Assembly (NCBI RefSeq): GCF_004571065.1 | Contig: NZ_SPQN01000023.1 | Coordinates: forward strand, 1 to 44,419 | Length of the DNA stretch: 44,419 nt | Source of the DNA: Geodermatophilus sp. DF01-2 | GTDB lineage: Bacteria; Actinomycetota; Actinomycetes; Mycobacteriales; Geodermatophilaceae | Direction of reading: 5' to 3' | Shown: in pieces, positions 1 through 8,470 of the stretch | Layout: every line of letters starts with the position of its first letter | How positions within the stretch are numbered: position 1 is the first letter of the stretch | The notes under the pieces: model-generated | Database searches by the model: none | What the model saw: the letters and a program-made list of their open reading frames with translations, nothing else | What the model was told of the DNA's origin: nothing | Made by a program: the position numbers and the translations under genes

Positions 1-38
1 TCTCCACGAGACAGCCGACGAGAGCTACGGTTCGACAC
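1..38 (-). CDS. Possible 5' end of a leftward gene (partial)
   Basis: A GTG at 36-38 on the minus strand is preceded, five bases away, by a perfect AGGAGG (44-49), which is ideal ribosome-binding geometry. The twelve codons visible before the window edge read MSNRSSRRLSRG, a basic N-terminus that could start a signal peptide. An ATG at 41-43 lies too close to the AGGAGG to be preferred. The product cannot be identified. Confidence 0.35.
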   Translation of the reverse strand, partial: MSNRSSRRLSRG

Positions 39-155
39 GACATCCTCCTGGTTGGGGTTGGGACACCAAGCCCGTTCACCCCACCAGGGGGATGTCCTGG
101 GTCTTCAACCGCTCAGGGAGTTACTACCGGCGCGCGTCGAGCGCGCAGGGGGATG

Positions 156-206
156 GACACCGGCGCGGCCGCCGACTCGAGCCGGGTCCGCGGCCGCGCC
201 GGTGTC
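156..206 (-). terminator. Perfect 17-bp hairpin after the CoA/ABC operon
   Basis: Positions 156-172 and 190-206 are exact reverse complements (17 of 17, GC-rich) around a 17-base loop. The hairpin begins 10 bases past the crotonase stop codon. There is no clear U-tract, as is common for high-GC actinobacterial terminators. It most likely ends the operon transcript or protects its 3' end. Confidence 0.7.
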
Positions 207-216
207 GCGTGCCGGG

Positions 217-1005
217 TCAGCGGCGCTGGTAGTCGCCGTCCCGCTTCTCGAAGAAGGCCCGCAGCGCCTCCTGGTGGTCCTCGGTGCGGAACATCTCCAG
301 GAAGCGCTGGGTCTGCAACGCCTGTCCTTCGGCGAAGTCCAGCTCGAAGGCCTGCGTCACCGCGGACTTGGCGACCTCGACCGACAGCGGGGCCCGGGTG
401 GCGATCCGCTGGGCCTTGGCCAGGGCGGCCGGCATCAGGTCGGTCGGCTCGTGCACCTCGGTGACCAGGCCCCAGTTCAGCGCCTGGTGCGCGGTGTAGC
501 GCGCACCGGTCAGCAGGATCTCCTTGGCCGCACCGAGGCCCACCACCCGCGGCAGCCGCCAGAAGCTGACGATGAGCCCGACGTTGACGCCCGCAGCCAC
601 GAAGAACGCGTCGGTCGAGGCGATCCGGATGTCGCAGCACAGCGCGAACTCCAGCCCTCCGCCCACCGTGGCGCCGTTGATCGCGGCGATCACCGGCGCC
701 CGGAAGTTCTGCACGCCGTTGAGCACCCGGCTGAACTCGGCCAGGTAGTCGGTGAGCTGCTCGTCGCTCATCGACTGGTCCTCGCGCAGCTGGGCGCCCG
801 CCGTGAACGCGCGGCCCTCCCCAGTGATGACCAGGCAGCGGACCTGCTCGTCGGCGTCGAGGATGTCCAGCGCCCGCATGAACGACCGCCGGCTCTCCCA
901 GCTGAACGTGTTGGCCGGCTCGCTGTCGAGCGTGAGCACGGCGATGTGCGGGGTCTCGTACCGCAGGTGCACTCCGGCGCCGAGATCAGGGATGGTGGCG
1001 GTCAT
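217..1005 (-). CDS. Enoyl-CoA hydratase/isomerase-family (crotonase-fold) protein
   Basis: This 262-residue protein has the crotonase fold. The oxyanion-hole segments are visible around residues 64-71 (GRAFTAGA) and 109-119 (INGATVGGGLE). Family members hydrate, isomerise or cleave acyl-CoA thioesters. Glu119 matches one catalytic glutamate of classical enoyl-CoA hydratases. The segment that normally carries the second one reads AAGVNVG here, so true hydratase activity is doubtful and isomerase or another crotonase reaction is possible. The ATG overlaps the upstream permease stop (ATGA) and has GGAGGAAG before it, so it is translationally coupled as the last gene of the operon. Its substrate is probably what the neighbouring transporter and CoA-transferase deliver. 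Confidence 0.85.
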   Translation of the reverse strand: MTATIPDLGAGVHLRYETPHIAVLTLDSEPANTFSWESRRSFMRALDILDADEQVRCLVITGEGRAFTAGAQLREDQSMSDEQLTDYLAEFSRVLNGVQNFRAPVIAAINGATVGGGLEFALCCDIRIASTDAFFVAAGVNVGLIVSFWRLPRVVGLGAAKEILLTGARYTAHQALNWGLVTEVHEPTDLMPAALAKAQRIATRAPLSVEVAKSAVTQAFELDFAEGQALQTQRFLEMFRTEDHQEALRAFFEKRDGDYQRR

Positions 1006-2831
1006 GCGGCTTCCTCCGGGGGTGTGTTGAGGGCGACGGACGGGGAACGACGGCGGCGTCGGGACGGCGACTCGCCGGGCCTGCGGTCCAGCAGCCGTAT
1101 CGCGATCACGGTCACCACGATGTTGATCAGGAGGATCACCACCGAGAGCGCACCGACGCGCTGGTAGAGCGACTCGCTGGCCAGGTTGTAGAGGACGGTG
1201 GCGACCGTCGGGTTGGCGCCGGTGTAGAGGAACACCGACATCTCCAGCTCGCGGAACAGCAGGACGAAGTTGAGCAGCCCCGCCGCCAGCAGGGAGGGTC
1301 GCAGCAGCGGCACCGTGATCCGGCGCCAGGTCCGCGCCCACGACGCACCGAGGCTCCGCGACGCCTCCTCGACCTCCGCGCCGATCTGCCCCATGCCGGC
1401 GTGCACGTAGGCGTAGGACAGGGGCAGGGCGCTGCCGGCGTAGGCGATGAGCAGGATGGTGAGCGTGCCGCCGAGGCCGAACGGCGTGCCGGCGTAGGCG
1501 ATGATCAGCCCGATGCCGAGCACCGCACCGGGGAAGGCCAGCGGAGCCGCCATCACGGGCGCGATCAGGGCATTGCTGCGTGCCCGCGTGCGGTGCGCCA
1601 GCCACGCGGCGAGCAGCGCGACGGCGAGCGCGAGCACCGTGCCGGCCACGGCCAGCGCGAAGCTGTTGCGCATCGCCGCTGTGATGAGCGGGCGGCCGAA
1701 CACCTGCTCGTAGTTCCCGGTGAGCGTGAAGTTGTCCCAGCCGAGCGGCCGGCCGAGGGCCTCCCGGAAGGACGTCACCAGGAGCACGCCGAACGGCAGG
1801 ACGATGCTCAGCAGCACGACGGCCGAGCAGAAGGTCATCCCGAGCACCCGGCCGCCGGCGCGCAGGTGGGTGGCGTCCTGCCGGCCGGGCTTGCCGCCGA
1901 TGACGGTGAACCGCTTGCCGCCGGTCAGCCAGCGCTGCACCACGAGCAGGACGGCGATGATCACCAGGATCGGCACCGAGATGACCGCCGCCGCCTCGAT
2001 CCGGGGCGGGAACTGCATCAGGCTCAGCAACACCGTGGGGATGGTCTGGAACCCCACCGGCGCACCCAGGATGGCCACCGGGCCGAAGATGATCGCCGCG
2101 CTGACGAACACCAGGATCGAGCCGGCGATGAGCGCCGGCGCGATCACCGGGAAGGTGACCGTGCGCAGCACGCGCCAGCGGGAGGCGCCCAGGCTGGACG
2201 CCGCCTGCTCCAGAGCCGGGTCGATGCCCTCCAGCGCAGCCGACACCGGCAGGAAGACCAGCGGGTACAGGAACAGCGACAGGACGAAGATGATCCCCCA
2301 CGGCGTGAAGATGTCGAAGGGGGCCTCCTCCAGACCGAAGAGGTTCACGAGTGCCGTGTTGAGCAGGCCGCTACGCGGCCCCAGCAGCAGGATCCAGCCC
2401 AGGGCCGCGATGAAGCTCGGCGCGGCGAAGGTGAGGACGGCGCTGCCGCGGAAGAAGCGCCGCAGCGGCATGTCCGTGCGCACGGTCAGCCAGGCCACCG
2501 GCAGGCCCAGCAGGAGGCTGCCCACGACCGTGCCGACGGCGATCCACAGCGAGTTGAGGATCGCCTCGACCAGATCGGGCTCCTGGCCGAGCAGGGCGTA
2601 GTTCGCGAGCGTGAACCCGCCGACTCCGGCGACGAAGCTCTGGCCGAAGACCTGGGCGATCGGGTAGCCGATCAGCGCGAGAACGGCCAGCGCCCAGACC
2701 ACTCGCATGCTGCGGTCGAACCACGTCGCGCGCCGGCGGCCGCCGGCCGGACCGGCCGGCCGCTGCGCGGGCGCCCTCCCCGCGGCGTCGGTGTCCGACG
2801 CCGCGGGGACGGCGGGGCTGCTCACCGCCAT
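1002..2831 (-). CDS. Fused two-domain ABC transporter permease (FbpB-like)
   Basis: The protein has 609 residues and two tandem BPD_transp_1 membrane domains. Each carries an EAA-type loop for the ATPase (EQAASSLGASRWRV and EEASRSLGASWARTW). About twelve membrane segments are expected. This fused layout is typical of the ferric-iron/aminoethylphosphonate/polyamine-type importers. The start chosen is the ATG giving MAVSSPAVP; an in-frame ATG ten codons upstream is possible. The short N-terminal tail is rich in Ala and Pro. It works with the binding protein and ATPase encoded just upstream. The stop overlaps the crotonase start. Confidence 0.88.
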   Translation of the reverse strand: MAVSSPAVPAASDTDAAGRAPAQRPAGPAGGRRRATWFDRSMRVVWALAVLALIGYPIAQVFGQSFVAGVGGFTLANYALLGQEPDLVEAILNSLWIAVGTVVGSLLLGLPVAWLTVRTDMPLRRFFRGSAVLTFAAPSFIAALGWILLLGPRSGLLNTALVNLFGLEEAPFDIFTPWGIIFVLSLFLYPLVFLPVSAALEGIDPALEQAASSLGASRWRVLRTVTFPVIAPALIAGSILVFVSAAIIFGPVAILGAPVGFQTIPTVLLSLMQFPPRIEAAAVISVPILVIIAVLLVVQRWLTGGKRFTVIGGKPGRQDATHLRAGGRVLGMTFCSAVVLLSIVLPFGVLLVTSFREALGRPLGWDNFTLTGNYEQVFGRPLITAAMRNSFALAVAGTVLALAVALLAAWLAHRTRARSNALIAPVMAAPLAFPGAVLGIGLIIAYAGTPFGLGGTLTILLIAYAGSALPLSYAYVHAGMGQIGAEVEEASRSLGASWARTWRRITVPLLRPSLLAAGLLNFVLLFRELEMSVFLYTGANPTVATVLYNLASESLYQRVGALSVVILLINIVVTVIAIRLLDRRPGESPSRRRRRSPSVALNTPPEEAA

Positions 2832-2937
2832 GGCCGGCCCCCTGGCGCGGCGACCGGGCACCCGGCGACGGGGCGCGCGGCGACCGTCCGTGGCGGGGAT
2901 CCCGGTGGGACGTCCGGGTGCACCGGAGTGGGCTGCC

Positions 2938-4020
2938 TCATCGGTCGAAGAGCTCCGCGAACCGGGCGGTGACGTCCTCCCCGCGGGTCGAGATCTCCTC
3001 GAGGCTGGTGGTCAGCAGGGTGGCGTCGGAGAGGTCGGCGGCCTCCGGAGGCTGCGGGCCGTCGACGAGGACGCTGCGCCCGCCCTGCTCGGCCAGCGCG
3101 GCCTGGAAGTCCTCGCAGAGGTGGTACTGGACGACCAGCTGGGCCGCGTTGGGATGTGGCGCGTCGGCGAGCATGGCCAGTTCGGAGGTGAACGTCGGGA
3201 CGCCGTCCTCCATGTAGGCGATCTCCAGCGGCTCCCCCTCCTGAGCCGCACCGATGACGGCCGACTCGATCGCGGGGATGCCGATGTCGGCCTCGCCGGT
3301 CAGCACCAGCTGCGCCAGCGCCAGACTGCTGTCGGTGACCGCGACCTGGCGCTCGGCCAGCTGCTCGAGCCACTCCTCCCCGTACAGGTCGGTGAGCATG
3401 GTGTAGAAGGCGAGGGCGGTACCCGACGCGCCGGGGTCCGAGGTGACGATCGCGCCGGGGTACTCGGCGGCCAGCTGCTCCCAGGTGGTGGGCAGGTCGG
3501 CCGCGTCGGTGGTCGCCGAGTTGTACATGATCCCCAGCGGGACGAGGCTGTAGGGCACCTGCGGAGTGGCCGGGTCGTCCAGCCCCTCGATGATGTCGTC
3601 GGCGTTGGGCACCTCGGCGTCGACGATGACACCCTCCTCCGCCCACTGCTGCATCGTGGCCGGGTCGGTCAGGCTGACCACGTCGGCGTTCAGCGAACCG
3701 CTGGCGAGCTCGGCCGAGATCGAGTTCGCGATCGCGCCCGAGTCCTCGCGGGTGAAGGTGATGTCCAGGCCGAACTCCTCCTGCATCTTCTGCTGCAGCA
3801 GCTCCAGGCCCGCCCGCGTGTGGCCGCCGCCGTAGACGACGGCGCCGCCCTCCTCCTGGGCGGCCGCGACGAGCTCGTCGGAGATGCCCTCGCAGGTGGT
3901 GGACGCGTCCCCCTCCCCACCGGCGGCCGCGACGTCGGAGGAGCCGTTGCCACAGGCGCTGACGAGCACAGCGGCCGTCGGGGCGGCGAGACAGGTGAGC
4001 AGGCGGCGGGACGGACGCAT
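2938..4020 (-). CDS. Extracellular solute-binding lipoprotein (family 1, Fe3+/AfuA-like class)
   Basis: A 360-residue secreted lipoprotein. Basic N-terminus, hydrophobic stretch and lipobox LVSAC put the lipidated cysteine at residue 23. The rest resembles periplasmic-binding-protein-like II proteins of the iron/putrescine/organic-anion class (VVYGGGHTRAG, later PLGIMYNS). I do not see the paired tyrosines of true ferric-binding proteins. With CoA-transferase and crotonase genes in the same operon, an organic acid is a better guess than iron. The ATG at 4018-4020 is used; a GTG three codons upstream sits four bases from GAGG and may be the true start. A CCGGTG/CACCGG stem lies between this gene and the permease. 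Confidence 0.82.
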   Translation of the reverse strand: MRPSRRLLTCLAAPTAAVLVSACGNGSSDVAAAGGEGDASTTCEGISDELVAAAQEEGGAVVYGGGHTRAGLELLQQKMQEEFGLDITFTREDSGAIANSISAELASGSLNADVVSLTDPATMQQWAEEGVIVDAEVPNADDIIEGLDDPATPQVPYSLVPLGIMYNSATTDAADLPTTWEQLAAEYPGAIVTSDPGASGTALAFYTMLTDLYGEEWLEQLAERQVAVTDSSLALAQLVLTGEADIGIPAIESAVIGAAQEGEPLEIAYMEDGVPTFTSELAMLADAPHPNAAQLVVQYHLCEDFQAALAEQGGRSVLVDGPQPPEAADLSDATLLTTSLEEISTRGEDVTARFAELFDR

Positions 4021-4088
4021 GGTGAACACGGAGCCTCTTTCCGGGTGGTGGACGGGAGGGGGAACGGGGATGCGGCTGCGCCGGCCGG

Positions 4089-5252
4089 TCACGCGGCGGA
4101 CCGGCCGGCGGGTGGTGGTGCGGACTGGGCGGCGCCGGTGACGGCGGCCGATGGGGCGGTGCTGTCCGGACGGTCGGCGACGATGGCCACCGCGGCCTCG
4201 GCGACGTCGAGCGCGACGGCGTCCCCCACGTCGAACCGGCCGACGCTCGGCCCGGTCGCCTTGACCGGCGCGGCCACCCCCGGCAGTGCGATGGCGTACT
4301 GGACGTGGTCGCCGAAGAACAGGGCCTCGAGGATGCGTCCGCCGTCCGACGCACCCGGGGCCGCCGGGCGCAGCCGCAGGTCCATCGGGCGGACGGACAC
4401 CGCGACCTCCGCGCCCGGCTGCACGGACAGGTCGGCCGGGAGCGGCGCGGTCGCCGAGATCCCGGCAGGCAGCAGGAGGGGTACCGCGTCCCCCGTCGGG
4501 CCGCCGGACACCGTCGCGGGCAGCAGGTTGGTGGCCCCGAGTGCCCGCGCGACGAAGCCCGTCCGCGGCCGCCGGTAGACCTCCTCGGGCGTGCCCACCT
4601 GGACGATGCGACCGGCGTGCATGACCACCAGCCGGTCGGCCAGCGAGAGCGCCTCGGCCTGGTCGTGGGTGACGTAGACCATCGTCACGCCCAGGGAGCG
4701 GTGGATCCGCTTGATCTCCGAGCGCATCTCCTCGCGGAGCCGGGTGTCGAGGTTGGACAGCGGCTCGTCGAGCAGCAGCAGGGCCGGCTCGTTGACCAGC
4801 GCCCGGGCCAGCGCGACCCGCTGCTGCTGCCCGCCCGACAACTGGTGGGCGTAGCGGTCGGCCATGCCCTCGAGTTGCACCATGGTCAGCGCCTCGTCCA
4901 CCCGGCGGCGCACCTCCGCGCGGCCCACCTTGGCCGTCGCCGGGCCGTACCCGACGTTCTCCCGCACGCTGAGGTGCGGCCACAGCGCATAGCTCTGGAA
5001 GACCACCGACATGCGCCGGCGCTCCGGGGGGACGAAGACGCGGGGGCCGACGAGGACCCGGTCCCCGAGCCGGATCTCCCCGCTGTCGGGCCGCTCGAAG
5101 CCCGCGATCATCCGCAGGCAGGTGGTCTTGCCGCAGCCGCTGGGGCCCAGCAGGACCACGGCCTCCCCGTCCTCGATGGAGAGGTCGACCCCGTCCACGA
5201 CCGGTGCGGCGCCGAAGCTCTTGGTCAGTCCGGACAGCACGAGATGGGTCAC
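4089..5252 (-). CDS. ABC transporter ATPase (PotA/FbpC-like)
   Basis: A 387-residue cytoplasmic ATPase that powers the importer encoded downstream. Walker A GPSGCGKT is at residues 36-43, followed by a Q-loop (FQSYALWPH), signature LSGGQQQR, Walker B LLLLDEPLSNLD and switch histidine (VTHDQAEAL). A TOBE-type C-terminal domain follows from about residue 240, as in FbpC and PotA. The GTG start overlaps the CoA-transferase stop (GTGA) and has GGAGG seven bases upstream, which indicates translational coupling. The 68-base gap before the binding protein is the only sizeable break in this half of the operon. Confidence 0.92.
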   Translation of the reverse strand: MTHLVLSGLTKSFGAAPVVDGVDLSIEDGEAVVLLGPSGCGKTTCLRMIAGFERPDSGEIRLGDRVLVGPRVFVPPERRRMSVVFQSYALWPHLSVRENVGYGPATAKVGRAEVRRRVDEALTMVQLEGMADRYAHQLSGGQQQRVALARALVNEPALLLLDEPLSNLDTRLREEMRSEIKRIHRSLGVTMVYVTHDQAEALSLADRLVVMHAGRIVQVGTPEEVYRRPRTGFVARALGATNLLPATVSGGPTGDAVPLLLPAGISATAPLPADLSVQPGAEVAVSVRPMDLRLRPAAPGASDGGRILEALFFGDHVQYAIALPGVAAPVKATGPSVGRFDVGDAVALDVAEAAVAIVADRPDSTAPSAAVTGAAQSAPPPAGRSAA

Positions 5253-6529
5253 GCCGAGACCTCCGTCGGCTCGAGGGGGGTGCGATCGGTCCCGGCCCGG
5301 CCGGGGACGTCCTCGGCCGGGGTGCCGACCAGCACTCCCGCGGCCATCAGCTCGTCGATCTCGGCGTGGGGCACACCGGTCTCGGCGAGCACCTCCCGGC
5401 TGTGCTGGCCCAGGAGGGGAGCCGGACGGCGGACGGCGGCCGGCGTGGCCGAGAGCTTCACGGGTGGGCCGATGTGGCGGACCCGGCCCATGCGGGGATG
5501 GTCGGTCTCCACGAGCATCTCGCGGGCCTGCACCTGCGGGTCGGCGTAGACCTGCTCGATGTCGTAGAGGGGGCCGCTGGGGACGCCGGCCGCGTGCAGG
5601 AGCTCGAGCCACTGGGCCGTGGGCCGGCGGCGCAGCCGGGTGGCCAGCTCCCCGGCGAGCTCGATCCGGTGGGTCATCCGGGCGCCGTTGTCGGCGAAGC
5701 GGGGGTCGGCCGCCAGACCGTCGTCCCCGAGCGCGGCGCACAGCCGCTCCCAGTTGCGCTGGTTGGCCGCTCCGATGGCGATCCACCCGTCGGCGGTCGG
5801 CAGGGCCTCGTACGGCGCCGACAGCCGGTGGGCCGACCCCATCGGCCGGGCGACCTCGCCGGTGGCGAAGAACATCGCCGTCTCCCAGACGGTGTAGGCG
5901 ACGCCGGCCTCCAGCAGCGAGGTGTCGACGAACTGCCCCTCGCCGGTGCGCAGCCGGTGCACGTACGCCGACAGGACCCCGTAGGCGGCGAAGAGCCCGG
6001 CGTTGAGGTCGCAGACGGGCACACCCACCTTGGCCGGAGGCCGTCCCGGTTCCCCGGTCATGCTCATCAGGCCGCTCATCGCCTGGGCGACCAGGTCGTA
6101 GCCACCGCGCCCGGCATAGGGCCCGGTGGCCCCGAAGCCGGAGATCGAGCAGTAGACGAGTTCGGGGTTGAGCTTGCGGAGAGCCTGGTGGCCCAGCCCG
6201 AGGCGGTCGAGCATCCCCGGCCGGAAATTCTCCACCAGGACGTCGGCGTCCCGGGCCAGCCGCCGCACGACGTCGACGCCGCGAGGGTCCTTGAGGTCCA
6301 CCGCGAGACCGCGCTTGTTCCGGTTCATGGCGTTGAAGGCCGGCGAGAGCTCCACGTCCGGGCCGCGGGACATCCGTCGGGTGTCGTCCCCGCCGTCCGG
6401 TCGCTCGACCTTGACGACGTCGGCCCCCATGTCGGCCAGGAGCATGGAGCAGTAGGCCCCCGCCATGACCTGGGTGAGGTCGAGGACCCGGACGCCCGTG
6501 AGGGCTCCCGGCGGACCTGGGATCGGCAA
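5249..6529 (-). CDS. Class III (CaiB/BaiF-family) CoA-transferase
   Basis: A 426-residue class III CoA-transferase, first gene of the operon. The family moves CoA between acyl-CoA donors and carboxylic acids, or racemises acyl-CoAs. Hallmarks are GVRVLDLTQVMAGAYC at the N-terminus, VEN(F)RPG near residue 95, GGYDL and GEGQFVDTSLLEA. Formyl-CoA transferase has its catalytic Asp at the position that is Glu in SLLEAG here; this variant is familiar in part of the family. The TTG start is supported by GGAGG four bases upstream; no ATG or GTG with a site is nearby. Its role is probably to activate the acid imported by the ABC system. Confidence 0.9.
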   Translation of the reverse strand: MPIPGPPGALTGVRVLDLTQVMAGAYCSMLLADMGADVVKVERPDGGDDTRRMSRGPDVELSPAFNAMNRNKRGLAVDLKDPRGVDVVRRLARDADVLVENFRPGMLDRLGLGHQALRKLNPELVYCSISGFGATGPYAGRGGYDLVAQAMSGLMSMTGEPGRPPAKVGVPVCDLNAGLFAAYGVLSAYVHRLRTGEGQFVDTSLLEAGVAYTVWETAMFFATGEVARPMGSAHRLSAPYEALPTADGWIAIGAANQRNWERLCAALGDDGLAADPRFADNGARMTHRIELAGELATRLRRRPTAQWLELLHAAGVPSGPLYDIEQVYADPQVQAREMLVETDHPRMGRVRHIGPPVKLSATPAAVRRPAPLLGQHSREVLAETGVPHAEIDELMAAGVLVGTPAEDVPGRAGTDRTPLEPTEVSA

Positions 6530-6550
6530 CTGGCCTCCAACTGCTTGACG

Positions 6551-6610
6551 ACCGTGTCACTGTGTGGCACGGTTTGCCATTGTGCGGCACGGCTGTGGCG
6601 AACGCCACAG
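6551..6610. promoter_or_regulatory. Palindrome and direct-repeat cluster, probable IclR-type operator
   Basis: This lies between the divergent CoA-transferase and IclR genes. Positions 6551-6573 form an inverted repeat with ten-base arms (ACCGTGTCAC / GTGGCACGGT, one mismatch) around three bases. TGTGTGGCACGG (6561-6572) recurs as TGTGCGGCACGG (6581-6592), exactly 20 bp later, about two helical turns. A perfect inverted repeat CTGTGGCG-AA-CGCCACAG follows at 6593-6610. IclR proteins usually bind such sites near their own promoter, so control of both genes is the natural inference. Confidence 0.6.
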
Positions 6611-6640
6611 TAGGAGCGACTGGAGGGTGGCGTCAACCAC

Positions 6641-7393
6641 ATGAGGAGCGTTTCCGTCGCCCTGGCGGTCCTGGAGGCGGTGGCCGAGCAGCAACCGGTC
6701 GGCGTCAGCGAGCTGTCGCGCGCCATGCAGCTGCCCAAGTCGACGACCCAGCGCATGCTGCTCACCCTCGGCCAGCTCGGCTGGATCCGGGCCGGGGCCG
6801 AGGAGCCGACCCGCTGGTCGCTGACCTCCAAGGCGCTGTCCATCGGCTCCCGCCACCGCGGCGACGAGGAGATCCGCCGGGTGGCCCTGCCCGCCATGCA
6901 CACGCTGTCCGCGGCGACCGGGGAGACCGTGCACCTGTCGGTCCCGGAGGAGCGCCGGGTCGTCCTGATCGAGAAGATCGAGGGTGTCCACCCGGTGCGG
7001 ACGCACACCACGATCGGCAACGGTGCGCCGCTGCACACCACCGCCTCGGGCAAGGCCATCCTGGCGGCGATGCCGGAGGCGCAGGCCCGCGCGCTGCTCG
7101 TGGCGGTGCCGCTCGAGGCGCTCACCGAGCACACCCAGACCGACGTCGCCGCGCTGCAGGAGGAGCTCGTCCGGGTGCGGCGGGACGGCTATGCGGTGAC
7201 CGTGGGCACCAGGCACCCCGAGATCGCGGCCGTGGGCGCGGCCGTCCTGGGGACCTCCGGCCTCCCCGTCGCGTCGCTGAGCCTCTCCCTCCCGGCCCAC
7301 CGGTTCCCGCAACCGCTGTGGTCGGAGTTCGGCGAGCAGGTCGCTCGGGCCGCCACCGAGTGCAGCCGCCAGCTCGGCTGGCGGCCGGCCTGA
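6641..7393 (+). CDS. IclR-family transcriptional regulator
   Basis: A 250-residue regulator. Residues 1-60 form the IclR winged helix-turn-helix (LSRAMQLPKSTTQRMLLTLGQLGWI). From about residue 80 the IclR effector-binding GAF-like domain follows (HLSVPEERRVVLIEKIEG, GAPLHTTASGKAILA). The family senses small organic acids and represses or activates catabolic operons. It is divergent from the CoA-transferase/ABC operon across the palindrome cluster at 6551-6610, so that operon is its likely target. The ATG is the only in-frame start with close context; GGAGG lies about 14 bases upstream, rather far. Confidence 0.92.
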   Translation: MRSVSVALAVLEAVAEQQPVGVSELSRAMQLPKSTTQRMLLTLGQLGWIRAGAEEPTRWSLTSKALSIGSRHRGDEEIRRVALPAMHTLSAATGETVHLSVPEERRVVLIEKIEGVHPVRTHTTIGNGAPLHTTASGKAILAAMPEAQARALLVAVPLEALTEHTQTDVAALQEELVRVRRDGYAVTVGTRHPEIAAVGAAVLGTSGLPVASLSLSLPAHRFPQPLWSEFGEQVARAATECSRQLGWRPA

Positions 7394-7396
7394 AGC

Positions 7397-8470
7397 TCAG
7401 CCGCTGCGGCCGCGCAGCCTGCTGCCGAGCCACACGAGCACGGCGGCCGCGGCCGCGGCGGCCACCGCGGCCGGGATGGGCGAGGGGCCGCCATCGGTGC
7501 CGAGCAGGTCGGTCAGCGCCCCGTCCGGGGGCTCGGACGGGGCGGCCGGGCTCGGAGCGGCCGGCACCGGGACGACGGTGACGTCGCCGGGCAGCCCCTC
7601 GCCCGCGACGACGAGCGCCGAGGAGTCCCCGGTGAAGCTCACCGCCTCCCCCTGCGGCGCGGTGGGCAGGGCGACGCGGCGCGGCTCGGCCGCGAGCGCC
7701 CCGACGACGTCGGAGCCCGACAGCGGCCAGACGTAGGCGTCGGTGTAGGTGCGCAGCGCGATCCACCGGCCGTCGGGCGAGACCGCGCCGCCGGTGACCA
7801 TGAGCTGCCCGGCCCGGCCCACCGGGCCGCCCGGCGTCCCGGTCAGGGTGAAGTCCACGCCGGCGACCTCGGCGAGCCCCACCGTGCCGTTCTCGGCCAG
7901 CGCCGACACCGGCCGGTACACCGCGCTGGCCCCGAGGACCTCCTTGCTGACCAGGTACGGCGTGCCGTCCGGAGCCAGCAGCAGCGCCTCGACGTCCCGC
8001 GGCCCGTCGGGGAAGGTGAGCCGGTACACCGAGCTGCTGCCGTCGGGGCGCAGCGCGAGCAGGGCCACGGTCTCGCGGGTGCCCGTGTTGTCGCCGGTGT
8101 CGGCCAGCCAGACCGTCCCGTCGACGGCGAGCGCCATGTCCTCCGGGTCGTAGGGGTCGAGCGCCGCCGACTGCACGGTGACGACCGCGCAGGCCTGGTC
8201 CAGCACGTAGACGTCCAGGCGGTCGCCGCCGTCGTTGTGCACCAGCATCCGGTCGCCGACCTCCACCAGGCCGGAGACCTCCGGCAGCCGGGGGTCGGTG
8301 AGCTGGCAGCGCGCCACCGGCCCGGCAGGGTCGGCCGGTGCAGCGGAGGCGGCCGGCTGTGCGGACGCCGGCAGGGCGACGCCCAGGACGAGGGACAGCG
8401 CGAGGCCCGTCCCCGCCGCCAGGCGTCGCCCCCCGACGCCGCTATGCGGACGACCGGCCTGCTCGGACAC
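7397..8470 (-). CDS. Secreted, membrane-anchored propeller-like protein of unknown function
   Basis: A 357-residue exported protein. A signal peptide (LALSLVLGVALPASAQ) is followed by repeated blade-like segments (VSGLVEVGDRMLVHNDGGD, DPEDMALAVDGTVWLADTGDN, RDVEALLLAPDGTPYLVSKE, GGAVSPDGRWIALRT) that suggest a beta-propeller, then a Pro/Ser-rich linker and a C-terminal membrane helix before RLRGRSG. It is therefore probably anchored outside the membrane. The GTG giving VSEQAGRP is the preferred start; it overlaps the end of the PAP2 gene by 29 bases, so the two are likely cotranscribed. No catalytic motif is recognised. Confidence 0.75.
   Translation of the reverse strand: MSEQAGRPHSGVGGRRLAAGTGLALSLVLGVALPASAQPAASAAPADPAGPVARCQLTDPRLPEVSGLVEVGDRMLVHNDGGDRLDVYVLDQACAVVTVQSAALDPYDPEDMALAVDGTVWLADTGDNTGTRETVALLALRPDGSSSVYRLTFPDGPRDVEALLLAPDGTPYLVSKEVLGASAVYRPVSALAENGTVGLAEVAGVDFTLTGTPGGPVGRAGQLMVTGGAVSPDGRWIALRTYTDAYVWPLSGSDVVGALAAEPRRVALPTAPQGEAVSFTGDSSALVVAGEGLPGDVTVVPVPAAPSPAAPSEPPDGALTDLLGTDGGPSPIPAAVAAAAAAAVLVWLGSRLRGRSG

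Noticed and set aside
4089..6608. A CoA-transferase-sized extension fused in frame to the ABC ATPase
   Set aside because: The upstream part is out of frame with the real CoA-transferase, and the GTG at 5252 has a ribosome site and the family N-terminus, so there is no fusion protein.
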